A stretch of DNA of 64,000 nt, taken from positions 20,488,736 through 20,552,735 of the forward strand of contig OW387142.1 of NCBI GenBank assembly GCA_936440205.1. Reading direction: 5' to 3'. The notes beneath the pieces are model-generated. The model saw nothing but the letters and a program-made list of their open reading frames with translations. It searched no databases and was not told the DNA's origin. Below, in pieces: positions 32,618 to 44,454 of this stretch. Within the stretch, counting starts at the first letter, position 1. Every line of letters begins with the position of its first letter. This DNA is from Lepidonotus clava (lineage: Eukaryota; Annelida; Polychaeta; Phyllodocida; Polynoidae). The translations under genes and the position numbers were made by a program.

Positions 32618-33405
32618 TTATAAGTTCATTTTTTTTGAGAAATCGTTACACAGCAGATAAAAGCATCAAATTTGGTATGAGACACCTCTGAGACATAACT
32701 ATCAAATCTGGAATGGGAGCCACCTTCAAATATCAATAGGATGGATGTGGGGGCCAAAAAACCAATATGGCTGACTTTTGCTATAAACAATCTTATATCT
32801 CAGCTTCTAAAATGACTAAAGAGACATGGTTAGTGTCAAAATTGGGAGATTATGGGTCAGGGAATTCAATTATTTACATTTGAAGTCAATGATGAAATCC
32901 AAAATCCAAGATGGCTGACCGATTTTGAGAAAAAACATGATTTTCAGCTGCTAAAGTTTCTAGACAAGTGCAAATGGTTCCAATATCAGTTGTTAATAAC
33001 CTAGAGGGCTCAATAAATAATTATGATATTCATCCAATACATTACCACAGATTTCAAAATGGCTGAATTTATTTGCATGATACCTTTGACAATGACCGCT
33101 GGATTCTAAAATAATTCAAAAGAAATGATTTAGACTTTACTCTTTCCCCACAAGATTTCTTGATTTCATTTGGTATGATGATCCCCTGGGACCCCTTCAT
33201 TGAATTTAAAAGGGGAGTCACCTTGTGATATCAAAATAACCCTGACGGGGGCCGAAAATCCAAAATGGCAGCCTTTCAATAAAATAATCTTATATCTCAG
33301 CTTCTAAAATGCATAGAAACACATTATTAGTCTCAAAATTGGGAAATTAAGGGACAGGGAATCCAATTATTTGCCTTTGGAATCTACACAAGAGACCTTA
33401 TCTAA

Positions 33406-33755
33406 AGCCCCGGCCACACTACGCGACTGACCTCAACTCGATTGTCGCAGGCCTGACGGCGCCCATATGCTGCGACTGTCTAGTCTTAGCCGGTGAGCCC
33501 TCCCATGCCATAGGGTGCGACTCGACTGTCATAGTAGGGAGGCCTTATCTCATACATATTTATCTAATACACACCCCCCTAAGACCCGACTGTCCAGTCT
33601 TACATCTTTGACATCTCAAGATCTAAGACTCAACTCAACTGTCGTGGATAACACTAAGACTCCAGTCGTAGACCTATGCCACACTGTAAGACTAAGCCCA
33701 ACTCAACTCAACTCGACGGTCGAGTTGAGTTGAGTCGTGCAGTGTGGCCGGGGCT
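33406..33755. mobile_element. MITE, AGCCCCGGCCACAC family, copy 1, TSD TAA
   Basis: The left tip AGCCCCGGCCACAC and right tip GTGTGGCCGGGGCT are perfect inverted repeats, continued by CTCAACTCGA / TCGAGTTGAG. TAA flanks both sides (33403-33405, 33756-33758). 350 bp. The interior carries CGACTGTC(A/C)AG and AAGACTCAACTC words. Inserted in the GTGGGGTCT element copy B. Sister copies lie at 63621-63960 and 58266-58450. Confidence 0.88.
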
Positions 33756-33807
33756 TAAGATGCTTTTATCCGCTCTGTAACGAAAATTTTGTTGACAGAC
33801 CCCACTA

Positions 33808-34429
33808 GTAGAGGATTTCTCGACTTAACATATTTAGAAAGGTCCAAAGTGCCTATTGCAATTTGTAGGATTGCCGTAGACATTGTTCAAGACTCTGTAA
33901 CTAGTCATATATCGGAAGATACTAGTAATGAGCAAAAGTCTAAAGAATCAGCCAAAAGTAGAGAAAAATTGGTGGGTAGTATTGATTTACAAACTCATGC
34001 TTTGATGATGAACAAAAGGTAATTTTCAAACGAATGTTACCAAGAGGGATGAGCTCCTCAACGGGTAGCATTCAACAGGCAGCAGTGGACCTGCAAGGGC
34101 CCAGGGACACGTTAAAACTGAAAATATAGTGCAGGGGAGAGAACTAATCAAGGCCTCCGTGTCTAGTGAAGGATGAATTAACATCCTACTGTGGTACTGT
34201 CTAGTCGGCGCACATATCGGGCTGCTGGGTCTTTCTCGTCCTTCTACGAGTAAGTGGTATGTGCATGGTACGGGGTTGAACTAGGTTCTAGGGCGATTCA
34301 TGATCGAGACGAGATGAAAGACTGCGATCAACGGCTAGTTTATTGGAACCATACACACGGAAACATAACGAATGGTAGACTAATGAATAACAATAAAAGT
34401 ATAGCCTATAGTTCAATATTTCAAGGTGG
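33808..34429. other. Unannotated stretch
   Basis: No recognisable gene or repeat ends. A 77-codon + frame at 33789-34022 starts inside the TIR end and is not a credible gene. Confidence 0.4.
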
Positions 34430-34512
34430 CTCCCCTTCCAGATTTGATAGTTATGCCTCAGAGGTGCCTCATACCAAATTTAGTGCTTTTATTCGCTGTT
34501 ATAATATAATGT
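34430..34512. repeat. Solo end of GTGGGGTCT TIR element
   Basis: TGGCTCCCCTTCCAGATTTG ... GCCTCAGAGGTGCCTCATACC ... TGCTTTTATTCGCTGTTAT matches the right inner arm of copies A and B but stops before the GACCCCAC tip. A relic. Confidence 0.6.
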
Positions 34513-34789
34513 GAGGCTATGGAATAATATGTAAGGCGGGTTAGGGCTCGCAATTGAATAAACATGGCTTTATTACAAGCATACATTACATCAATAACAA
34601 GTAAAAGTTTTTAACCACTGTGCGGTGACTCGAGTGAAGTAGGACACAACGGTTGTGTGACATCATCAACACTCCATGATGTCACGACACCCTTCCTCCT
34701 AACAACGGTTACCAGGTTATCCGCTGGGCAACGTAACTCGCACGGCAGGTGCGGTCCTGCACTGATTTGTATATCTTTGATGGTCGGTC

Positions 34790-35611
34790 ATAAAATTGTT
34801 CAGTGGAAACACAAAATTGTTGATAAAGACATTTGTGAACGACTGCAAACAACATTTGCTCAAGACAAAAGTGAGTGATTCACCAACGACCAAATATCTA
34901 ACCTGTTGAATATTTCTGGATGACAGTTGTAAAGTTCTTCCAGAGGTAATTAAAAGCAATTAAAGGTAAATATGGGTATTCATAGCAGCAGCACCTGGTG
35001 TTAAAACATTGTCATCGCTCAAATTCTTTTAAATGTTAACAAAATTTTATTCAACCTTCATAAATCTTTAGGGTGAATCTTTCGTATTTTCAGGAATAAG
35101 TTTTGATATTTGATGGTGACCCCATGTTTTCTTTATCTTAAAATGTATACTTGGTTCCTATCGAAACATTTGCAATATTTGGTGTCAAAATTATGGATAT
35201 TTTCAGATGAGGAAAAATGTTATTTTTCCCATTGAAGCCAATGGTAAACAGTCATTTTTTCAAATGCTAATATCTTGTAAATGGATATGGTGACATACAT
35301 TTTTTAAAGTTTCATTATAGTCCCTATGCATTCAACTAGCAACAGTGTGAGTTTGATCATTTTATCATGGTTAACAAGAAATCATGCCCAATACTCACAT
35401 TTACGTTTAAATCCATTGTTCCCTAAGTTTTTCAACTCCAGTCGTTGGAAATAGTCTTCCACAATGTCCCAGAATCATCCAAATCTCTTTATTTCAGTCA
35501 TTCAGTGGATAAAAAAATCTTTCATTTATAAAAGATTTCTAAATCTGCCCATGATTTAGGCCGTCTTGAGAAAACTGTCCTTCGTTGGAAACCCACCTTA
35601 ACTATACTGAA
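34790..35611. mobile_element. MITE, GGGTTTCCAACTAACGA family, expanded or decayed copy
   Basis: It starts with AAATTGTTCAGTGGAAACAC and GATAAAGACATTTGTGAACGA as in the 31461 copy. The sequence 35430-35611 matches its right half (AGTCGTTGGAAATAGTC, CCCAGAATCATCCAAATCTC, ATTTCAGT) and ends CGTTGGAAACCCACCTTA. About 450 bp of unrelated AT-rich DNA lies between, so the copy is either interrupted or a longer variant. Confidence 0.5.
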
Positions 35612-36537
35612 AACGGGGTATATCTCCACAGCCAAATAAAGTCTTTTTCCTAAAAGGGATGTACCCAATATGTTTGTCACACAGAATACTGTGACCACTC
35701 CAGGTGGACATACTTTTGGTCCCTTCGATAGGACGTTGGACCAACAATATGAGAGACCGTCGGAAACTAACTTCATAATTTGTTGGGCTATATATTTTAG
35801 TATGATTCTGACTGGCTTAGAATTACAGCCGATCAGCAGAGTTTAGGTAACGTGAATGGATTATCTAAAAACGTTGGAACACTGTCATATATACGTATAC
35901 AGATGCCAACAACTTATCAAGTTAAATGATTGTAAGAAGGAAAATGAGTTCTGGAATAAAATTGACGTATGATTACCATCAGGACATGAAGATAACTTTA
36001 GTGAGGTAAGGCGGAAGGCCGCAAATATAAAAACATTCTCCCTTTAGAGACCTAATCCTGTTTCGCCGCCGCCATTCACAGCATTTCAATTTCTGCAACG
36101 TAAAACGAAACAAAGGGGTCGATGAAACGGTGTTGTCACTGTCCACAAGCTGACGGGTCTCCTGGAACCCTTCCAGAACTGGGGGTGAAAAGTAGCCCAG
36201 CACAATAAGTGGTACGTCCGCCCTGGACACATCAGGTGGCAGGCCAAGCCAAGAGTTTTTTTCCGTTTTGTTATCCACAAGTTCGCTCCGCTCGCCTCAG
36301 CGGATATCGAGTCCCCACCCCGACTCACACACCCTCTGTGTCCAGTGTACGTGGGATGGGCGTCTTGACCCAGGGAGCACACCACGCATGCACCCCTTCG
36401 TGTGCAATGCAGAGTCAGGTCTGCACCAGGCCGGTCTCCATGTGGGGCACACCCCATGCAGTGGGGCTAAAATACTGCACTTTCTTTTTCATACTTTAGC
36501 TTATACCTCTTATAATATTGATCAAAACAACAAACAG
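35612..36537. other. Unannotated stretch
   Basis: No gene recognised. Overlapping frames on both strands at 36086-36651 (up to 127 codons) have no domain and run into the following MITE. Confidence 0.4.
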
Positions 36538-36935
36538 CAGGCCAGTAGCCAGTTTTTTTCAGAAGGGGGTTCGTTTTTTTTCAGAAGGGTTCCCAGTTTT
36601 TCTGCATTGCTAGAAGTCGTGCATTTTGCGCATTTTACAATTTTTTTTTAGATTTTATGTACTACAGATTCCAATTTATTCCTTTGACCAAAAGGGAATT
36701 ACAACGAAGGAAATATTCAATTTTTGTAATGATTTATTGAAAAATGTGCGTTTTACAGGCAAAAATATATATAGCAAAAATCGAAATTAAGATTATATTA
36801 AGATAAGAGTACCCGTCACAAAAAAATCATAATCATTCATTTCATCCTATGGAAGGGGGGGGGATCGGATATTTCAGAAGGGGGTTTGCCTAAGGGGGGT
36901 ACGAACCCCCTGAATCCCCCCTGGCTGCGGGCCTG
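36538..36935. mobile_element. MITE with CAGGCC...CAGCCAGG ends, TSD AACAG
   Basis: The left end CAGGCCAGTAGCCAG and right end reversed CAGGCCCGCAGCCAGGGG. A 5-bp AACAG lies on both sides (36533-36537 and 36936-36940). 398 bp. AGAAGGGGGTTCG near the left and AAGGGGGGTACGAACCCCC near the right extend the inverted ends. The AT-rich centre is non-coding. The CAG tip and 5-bp duplication could fit a hAT-like family with short duplications, but the superfamily is not settled. Confidence 0.75.
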
Positions 36936-36940
36936 AACAG

Positions 36941-38470
36941 TATGCAAGTGGACTATTGGTAAGAACCTTGTGGAGCAAATACATAGAGACAAATATATAT
37001 TTTATCAAGATTTCATTTTTTTATGAATAAAACCAATATCTTTCCATAGGGCACCATGTTGGGTCCCAACGAAACTGCTTTACTAAGCTTGAACTTATAG
37101 AGTGAATGAAGGGTCCCATGAAACCCTATGCAGTTTCCTCAAAATATTATAATAAATCCAGCAGCCAATTGAAATATGGGTCAACCAGTGAAAGACCTTA
37201 GACCAATTAGGGAGCCAGAATGAAGGAAGGCCGTTTTATAAGTATGTTGCAATGAAATGTTTATGCCCGAAACAATTTTAGGGTAGTACATGCAGTATCT
37301 CACACTGAAAAAAGTGGGGGTTAGAATGTTAGTCAAATGTCCGAACGTCTTTGAAAAAAAGTTAGGCAATTTGACGGTTTTGTTGTAACAGGTCTGTTAT
37401 TAGAAGAACATACCCAGGTGGCCACCTGGAACATACATAAAGGTATACATTAGAAGGTTGTATATATAAATATTATATACCAATGCCGAAATACATTATG
37501 AATACTAACTGGACACTGCCATTCAGTATTTTTGGTGTATTTGTGTATACTGCCCACCTTGCTTTACTGTGTAAAATGTTTTTCTCCTTATTTTGTGAAT
37601 TCTGAATGGATTTGCATGATTATTTTTTTTAATGCAAGATAAAATAATACAGTCTGATTAAATGGAGGTAGTTATAGAGTCCTAATTTAAGAGAAAATAA
37701 TGCATATTAGGGAAAACTGCTTGACACCAGTCAAAGTGTGTGCATAATCAATACATTGGTAAACTGCCCACTTTGTTCCACTAGACAGTTGTATATTTCG
37801 TATTTCGTATATTTTGTACCAACGTTGTGGCAATGTTTTTCCTGAAAGGTTGTAAAAAGGTAATAATGCACAACGTTGCCTGAACGTTGTGTGTTTTCTG
37901 GGATGTAAATAATCCCAGAACATGAAAACCGCCATTTTATTTACCAAATGCCATTTAGAAAATGAATTATGCACTCTGGTTATACCTTACCCAATACTTA
38001 GTCTATTTACATTGATGGGAGGCATTTAATGGCGTTTGTCAGCTCCTTTAATTTCTATTGGTGTTTGATATAGAATAAAGAGTCATGGCAGAGTCACACC
38101 TTAAACCAATTTAAGGATCTTCAAAATTAAGTATGTTAATAACTGGTTATTTTTTTTATTTTATTTTTATTTCTTTACCCTGAAATGACCTTAGCTAACC
38201 ACCAGTTTTCATGGTAATTACAGCAAAGTACATCATGTTTGTGGAATATTTATATTTGCCAATAACATAAACTTAATTCTAATTAACTTAACTCTAGCAT
38301 GTACATTTGGATAGATTATTGTTCAGATTCAGATAACATACAATTAAATCATTAGACTTTATTGTTGTTGCAGTTATTTCTGTTAAATTTGTTTAACATA
38401 TTCTTTTTCTGAATGTTTTTAAAGGTGAGATAAGTCAACATTCTTAAAATTTGTAGGTAAATTGTTCCAT
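36941..38470. other. Unannotated AT-rich stretch
   Basis: No gene, RNA or paired repeat ends recognised. A 95-codon - frame at 37687-37974 shows no known domain. Confidence 0.4.
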
Positions 38471-38474
38471 TCAC

Positions 38475-39149
38475 ATGAATCAAGATTCTAAAGAGAGGGT
38501 GGACTATGAAAGTATGGTTAAGGGCGAACACCAATGTCACCATGAGGTATGTCATCCCAGCCAACCAATCAGTGTTACTGGAAGACAAGGACAGTCTCCT
38601 TATCGAAAAGAGAGTGACAGTAGAAGAACACCTTCTTTGTCAACATCCCAAACAGGACCTTTTAAGAAAAAAACTCTTAGAGAGGGAGAAAATGTTAGTA
38701 GCCAGGGTGTTGTTAGAGAAAAAAAGAACGTAAGTCGGCTCAGTAGAAAATATCTCCACCAGATCCAGCTAAGATGATTGGCTCTACACTTCATAAATAA
38801 AGCCAACGTTGCACATCCAAGGGAACTATCCATGCCTAACATACCCATGAAAACCCCAACACCAACAACAACTGACGAGGAGTCAGAGCCCAAACCTTTG
38901 GACTATTCGAATGCTGATCCTGACTTTGACTTATCTAAAGAACAAGCTAACTCTGGGAACTCTTCAGCAGCGGATGTCCGTTCCGGTAATGAACATACTG
39001 GCCAAAGGGGGTGCTCTTGGGATGAAAATAGCCTCACTAAGTTGTTTATATTTGCTAATTATTACAAACGAGAACTGACAGGCCCCTTCAAATATGTGAG
39101 GGATGCCACCCGTCTACATCAAATTGCCAGACAAAGAATAACAGGTAAC
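38475..39149 (+). pseudogene. Unrecognised coding exon with splice donor
   Basis: One reading frame runs 38475-39167 with a single TGA at 38775. The first part (start MNQDSKERVDYESMVKGE) is polar. The second contains a Pro/Thr linker (MKTPTPTTTDEESEPK), an acidic stretch, then CSWDENSLTKLFIFANYYK and KYVRDATRLHQIARQRIT, which looks like a helical, aromatic-spaced DNA-binding segment of SANT/Myb type. A good donor (ACAG|GTAACT) at about 39145-39151 follows RQRIT. An overlapping frame 38506-38733 is also open. The type of gene is unknown: it could be a host exon or an accessory gene of an unseen DNA transposon. No partner exon was found. Confidence 0.4.
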
Positions 39150-39167
39150 TTACAAATATTGATGTGA

Positions 39168-39600
39168 AATTGCATTATAACATAAGTAAAGTTCAGTAAG
39201 AAGGACATGATGTAGAAAGGGTAGAAAAAATTAGATCCCGGTAATTTCCTGCCACCCAGAAAGAGTAAATATTTCCCCCCAAGCACTCAAAAGGATCAAC
39301 AGCTGGCTATGAGATAAGCAGAGAAGCAGAAAAAAAGAGACAAGCCCTCCAAACCTGTAGCTACTGTTTCAAAAGGTATAATATTGGGTTAGAAATAAAA
39401 TAGTTTCTAGCATAATCATTAGTACATCTATCTAAGTTCACATTGGGTATACAATATATCATCACAATAAAAATGAATTTATTACTTATATCCTTTTTAA
39501 TTCATTCTGTATAAGGGAATCCTTATCACCTGTACTATTCACTGTTTAGAAAAACCGTCAAATTTACTGTAAACTACTGGCAACTATGTTGCCAAACTTA
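39168..39600. other. Unannotated stretch
   Basis: Possible downstream remnants of the preceding coding exon, but no frame or acceptor stands out. Confidence 0.35.
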
Positions 39601-40235
39601 TAAGTTAAACAGTGATATATCGTAATATGTACAGTGTACTTTCATTCTTATGGATGAAAACCGTTTAAATTTAACAATAATATACCATAATGTGTAAAAA
39701 TAACTAGTAGATTTTATGGTAAAACACTGCTATGGTACTGTGCCATACAGTTTACACTGGATGTAATGTTAACAGCATTGAAAGTAGTTTTTTTTCCTGT
39801 AATCACACTACATGATAATTTAGCCAATAACCAAGTACGTCCTTCCTTCTTGGTTTAGCCTTGCATGGGTTGTTTGATTGTTGGAGGTAAAACCTACAGG
39901 GCTATAGCTGATAAAGTTTTTGTACTAAAAAGGTGTCTACATGTTAATCCTACTGAAAAGGTGTTTTAAAACATTTTGTAAATGTTTTAGGGGTGTTCTG
40001 GTTGGTTGACCATACCAAAATTGGCAGGCCAATGAGATGATTATCTTAATGACGCTACAAAAACCTAAAAATCTAACATTTTTTATCACAAGTTCCAAAT
40101 TCCTAATGGCCAAAAATATGAAGGGCATGTTGCAAACCACTACTACTGATAGTACCACTACTGCATACTAGTAATTTGATAACTTGACTAGCCAAACCTT
40201 GAACCCGGGACCCGGGACCCCTCACATATGAAGCC
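39601..40235. repeat. Composite repeat with tRNA-like heads, copy 2, left piece
   Basis: Matches 24433 onward at most positions (for example TGTTAACAGCATTGAAAG, AGGGGTGTTCTGGTTGGTTG, AATGACGCTACAAAAAC). It ends inside the leftward tRNA-like head, after the B box and before the A box, at CACATATGAAGCC. The remainder resumes at 45140. Confidence 0.8.
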
Positions 40236-40599
40236 CTTTATTTATTTTTTTATCTTTTATTCAACCTGGCATTATGTCAGTTTACACTGGTTTTCAGCAA
40301 CAGCCAGGGAACTAACAACAAGTACAAAAGGTGATATGGTAAGATACAATATTGGACATGCACATAAAAGCTTTCATATTGAACACAAAGATGGAATAGC
40401 ACCTTCAAAACCAAGTACAACTATCTAGATTCTCTAAAGATACTATGAATCGACTCAAACTACATCATGACTCACTTATGTGTTGAGACTAGATATTTTG
40501 AATAAGACTAGGTTGTAAATGACAGGGAAAAAATGATAACTTGAACTGATGTTAATAGGTACTGTTGGAACATGTAACATGATTGGTCCTGTATATATA

Positions 40600-41591
40600 G
40601 TGGGGTCTGTTATGTGTTAAGGTCATTTTTTTGAGAAATCGTTACTCGGCGGATAAAAGCACCAAATTTGGCATGAGGCACCTCTGAGGCATAACTATCA
40701 AATTTGGAAGGGGAGCCACGTTGAAATATCAATAGGATGGATGTGGGGGCCCAAAAACCAATATGGCCGACTTTTACTATAAAAATTCTTATATCTCAGC
40801 TTCTAAAAAGACTCAAGAGACATGGTTGGTGTCAAAAGTGAGGGATTATGGGTCAGGGAATTCAATTATTTATGTTTCAAGTCAATGCGGAAATCCAAAA
40901 TCCAAGATGGCTGACCAATTTTGAGAAATTTTATGATTTTTAGCTACTAAGGCATAAGGCCAGGGGAAATGTTCCGATATCAGTTGTTAATAGCCTAGAG
41001 GGCTCAATAAATATGATTTTCATCCAATACAATACCATAAATTTCAAAATGGCTGAATTCATTAGCATGATACCTTTGATAATGACCGCTGGATTCCAAA
41101 ATAATTCAAAAGAAAGACTTTCAAGATATAGACTTTACTCTTTTGCCAAAAGATTTCTTTATTTCATTTGGTATGATGATCCCCTGGGACCCCTTCATTG
41201 AATTTAAAAGGGGAGCCACCTTGAAATACCAATACAACCTGGACAGGGGCCAAAAATCCAATATGGCCGACTTTTATTGAAATGATCTTATATCTCAGCT
41301 TCTGAAATGCCTAGAAACACATTGCTATTGTCTAAATTGGTAGATTATAGGACAGGGAATTCAATTATTTACCTTTGGAATCTATACAATAGGTCTAATC
41401 GAAGCTAGCCAAAGTTTTGGTTAAATACCTTAAATTTCAAATGCTAAAAACATACAAAATTTGTCAAAATTTCATTTTGGTATTTCAAGATGGCTCCCCT
41501 TCTAGATTCAATAGTTTTGCCTCAGAGGTGCCTGATGCAAAATTTGGTGCTTTTATCCGCCGCGTAACGAAAATGTTGTTAAAGACCCCAC
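40600..41591. mobile_element. GTGGGGTCT TIR element, copy A, inserted in LINE
   Basis: The left tip GTGGGGTCT and right tip AGACCCCAC, each bordered by TA. Inverted arms of about 110 bp continue inward (GCGGATAAAAGCACCAAAT, GGCACCTCTGAGGC, GAAGGGGAGCCA). The interior repeats CAATATGGCCGACTTTTA, TTATATCTCAGCTTCT and CAGGGAATTCAATTATTTA twice in direct orientation. No coding frame. It splits the LINE 3' region, so it is younger than the LINE. The superfamily is not assigned; a TA target alone is not decisive. Confidence 0.82.
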
Positions 41592-41662
41592 TAATAAGCA
41601 TTATGGCATGTGTATTGCTATGAAATACTCATCAAGTAGACTCTTTTTGCAATTCCATGGTC

Positions 41663-44454
41663 TTAATATATTGAATTCAACCACTGTTTCTGTTTGTATT
41701 TGAAGGTGTTAAGGTCTTCCACATTTCTTAGACCAGCTGGTAGATTATTTCAGCAAATTGACCCAGAGCAGATAATGCTCCTCTTGTATGTTTCACAGGA
41801 TGGTTTGTCAGACTAACATAGAGGACCGTCGGATGCTCTCGTACAGACATGGTTTTGATATACTTGGGATTTTGCTCCCTGTGAAACATAAAGTTACAGA
41901 CATGAGCAGACCTCCGATTGCTGATATTTAAGACTCTCGCAGCTTTGTAAATGTCATTGTCTTCCAAATTGTTGTTAACTCTGAGAGAAATCTTTAGACC
42001 TTTCAAGTGAAGTCTATCTAATTTAGCTAGTTCAGATATTTTTGAATGCATATAACATCCCCATAGTCAAAGAATGGCAAGATCATTGTTTTGTAGATCA
42101 GTAGAGCCCCTTCGTTGTTTATACATTTTCTGATCTTGCACAGGAGATAGATTTTATGAGAAACATTTCGTATTACTGTTGAAACATGATGTTTGTAATT
42201 AAGTGCGTTTAGATGGAAGCCTAAGTGCTTGTATGATGGTACTACCTGGATTCTGTCTCCATTCAGAATTATATTTGTGTGTTTAGCTCTCTTGATTTTG
42301 TGATTTGTCCCAAAGAACATTAATTTAGTTTTCTTGGTATTTAAAGTAAGCTTTTCTTTAGTACACCAGGATACAAATCTATTCAGGGCTTCCTGAAGTT
42401 TCAGAGTGGCTGTTTCACAAGATTCATCTGAGCAGTACAGAACTGTATCATCGCCATAGAGCTGAATCCGAGTGTCAACTGCTATGTACTGCACATCATT
42501 AATATAAACTAGGAAGAAGAGTGGCCCTAGAATCGAACCCTCTGGCACACCGTGAATGATTTTGGCAAAATCTGACAGTAGATCATTGGCAATTGTTTTC
42601 TGAGTTCTTTCATCCAAGTAGCTACTTACCCATGTTAAAAGTGGGCTGCAAATCCCCAGCTTGTTTAGTTTTTGTATCAAAATTTGGTTTTAAATCAATA
42701 AAGGCAGCTATTGATAATTTGTTTGTTATTGATTGCTTCATAAAGACCTTTGCGAAAAACCACCTTGGAACTCGCTGAGAACCTAATTACTTTCAAAAAA
42801 CTTCATAAAGTGTTCATGTACTACTTTCTCTAAAATCTTACCCGGATCTGGAAGCAATGAGACTGGCCTGTAATTTGAAATTTCCTCCTTGCCACCTCCT
42901 TTGTATGAGGGCACTACTGTTGTCACCTTCAATCCCAATGGGAAAATCCCAACCTGTAATGAAAAGTTGAAAAGATGTGTAATTTGAGGAATTAAAGCAA
43001 AGAGGGAGTCCCTGGGCACCCTAGCTGAGATGAGTTCAATGCCTGATGATTTGTATCTTTCTACTGTGTCTTCATAAATCATTAGATCTTGGATGGTTTT
43101 AGGATTAATTGACCCAAAATACTCCCATTTTATGGTATGTGTTTATGCCAGCTTTGGGCCAATATCTACAAAGTACTTGTTTATAAAGTTGGAGACTATG
43201 CTTGGGTTGATCGGAGTACTATTCTCATCATTCAGTGAGATATGAGGGGTTGCGCCTGACTTGTTTGGGATGACTGATGCTTTTAGGGTCATTCTTGCTA
43301 GCTTGGAATTCAGTATTAAAGTTTTCTGTCCTAGCCCTCTCTACTGCCCTGCCAGCCTCATTCCGTGCCACCCTAGCTGCTGTCCAGTCTTTTGGTTTAC
43401 CAGATTGTTTTGCCCGTGCTAAGATTCTGTCCTTATCTTTGATTAATTCGATTAATTCATTTGTCATCCAATGTTCTCTGAATCTTTTAACTTTAAAATT
43501 TTTGACTGGGCACATTTCATCTATAACTGCCCTAATATTGTCCAAGCAAATTGTCCCAGCAATCATTTGGATTGTTGAACATATAGAAGTTATTCCAATT
43601 TAGGTGTCTTAAACTGTTCTGCAGTAAATTAATATCATAGCCTCGATAGGACCTGCCTTGGAACTCTATTTTGTCAGAGGAGTTGTTTCTTTCTAGTAAC
43701 AAAGATAGCTTGGTGGTCACTTAGGTTGAGGTCAAGTATACCACTATTACTGACTGCATTAGAATTAGTAAAGATTAAGTCAATGCAGCTGTCTTTAACC
43801 TCTTTTGAGCCATACCTGGTGACACCATTAATTAGCTGTTTGAGCCCTAAACTATTTGACATGAAAGTTAGTTCCTTGAAGTTTATAGATTTCCAATCTA
43901 AAAAGTTGATATTCATGTCCCCCATTAGAAAGATTACAGTTTTGTCTTTCAGATTAGCAGTAGCTAGACTCTAGCTTATAGTACCACAGAAAACCTTGAT
44001 ATTCCCTTGTGGTGGCCTATAGACATTGATAAGGATTATGTCCCTCTGTTTTTGGTGTTTCAGCACCACCCACTGCATTTCAATATTTTCATTACTGCAC
44101 GACCCACTGCATTTCAATATTTTCATCACTGCAATTGAAGGAGTCAAACTGTGAATCATTATAACTGATAGAATTCTTTAGATACAAGCACAACCCTCCC
44201 CCTTTTTTGGGCTCAGAAATGTTATCCCCCCATGACCTATCAAACCTCAATGAATAGTAGCCCTGAATGTCTATAAGGGGAGATGGAATTTCCCTTTTCA
44301 GCCAAGTTTTCGACAGACTGATAACATCAAAATTGTGGTTTGCCACATAGTTACTAAACCCTAGCAGGCTCCTTCCATTGATGTGCATAATGTGCAGACC
44401 TTTCTTTGTAGTAATGTCAGTACATTGGCTGCTTTGGCAGTCCATTGTGAACAT
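41663..44454 (-). pseudogene. LINE endonuclease-reverse transcriptase ORF, decayed
   Basis: Blocks in order on -: endonuclease HINGRSLLGFSNYV, VISLSKTWLKREIPSPL, GGGLCLYLKNS, then MGDMNINFLDWKS and DLIFTNSNAV with LNLSDHQAIFV (43925-43674). A linker with RFREHWMTNELI follows. The RT is VTTVVPSYKGGGKEEISNYRP and VSLLPDPGKILEKVVHEHF (43082-42783), GVPEGSILGPLFFLVYINDV and LYGDDTVLYCSDES (42680-42027), and a C-terminal domain to about 41663 including RNVEDLNTFK. A segment at 44040-44110 is locally duplicated (CACCCACTGCATTTCAATAT twice). Frame shifts and stops lie at about 44110, 43950, 43690, 43550, 43220, 42740 and 42040. Confidence 0.85.

Larger units (their letters stand above)
31447..33805. 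mobile_element. GTGGGGTCT TIR element, copy B, carrying three MITEs
   Basis: The left tip GGTGGGTCTGA at 31447 follows TA, and the right tip AGACCCCAC ends at 33805 followed by TA. The body from about 32621 (TTTTTTGAGAAATCG) to 33402, and 33759-33805, matches copy A at 40600-41591, including repeated blocks CAATATGGCTGACTTTTG and CTTATATCTCAGCTTCTAAAATG. MITEs interrupt it at 31461-31928, 31931-32617 and 33406-33755. The long subterminal inverted arms read ...CGGATAAAAGCACCAAATT. No coding frame. Confidence 0.75.

Noticed and set aside
36086-36651. Overlapping frames of 96-127 codons on both strands
   Set aside because: Mutually overlapping, no conserved blocks, and one runs into a MITE; composition-driven.
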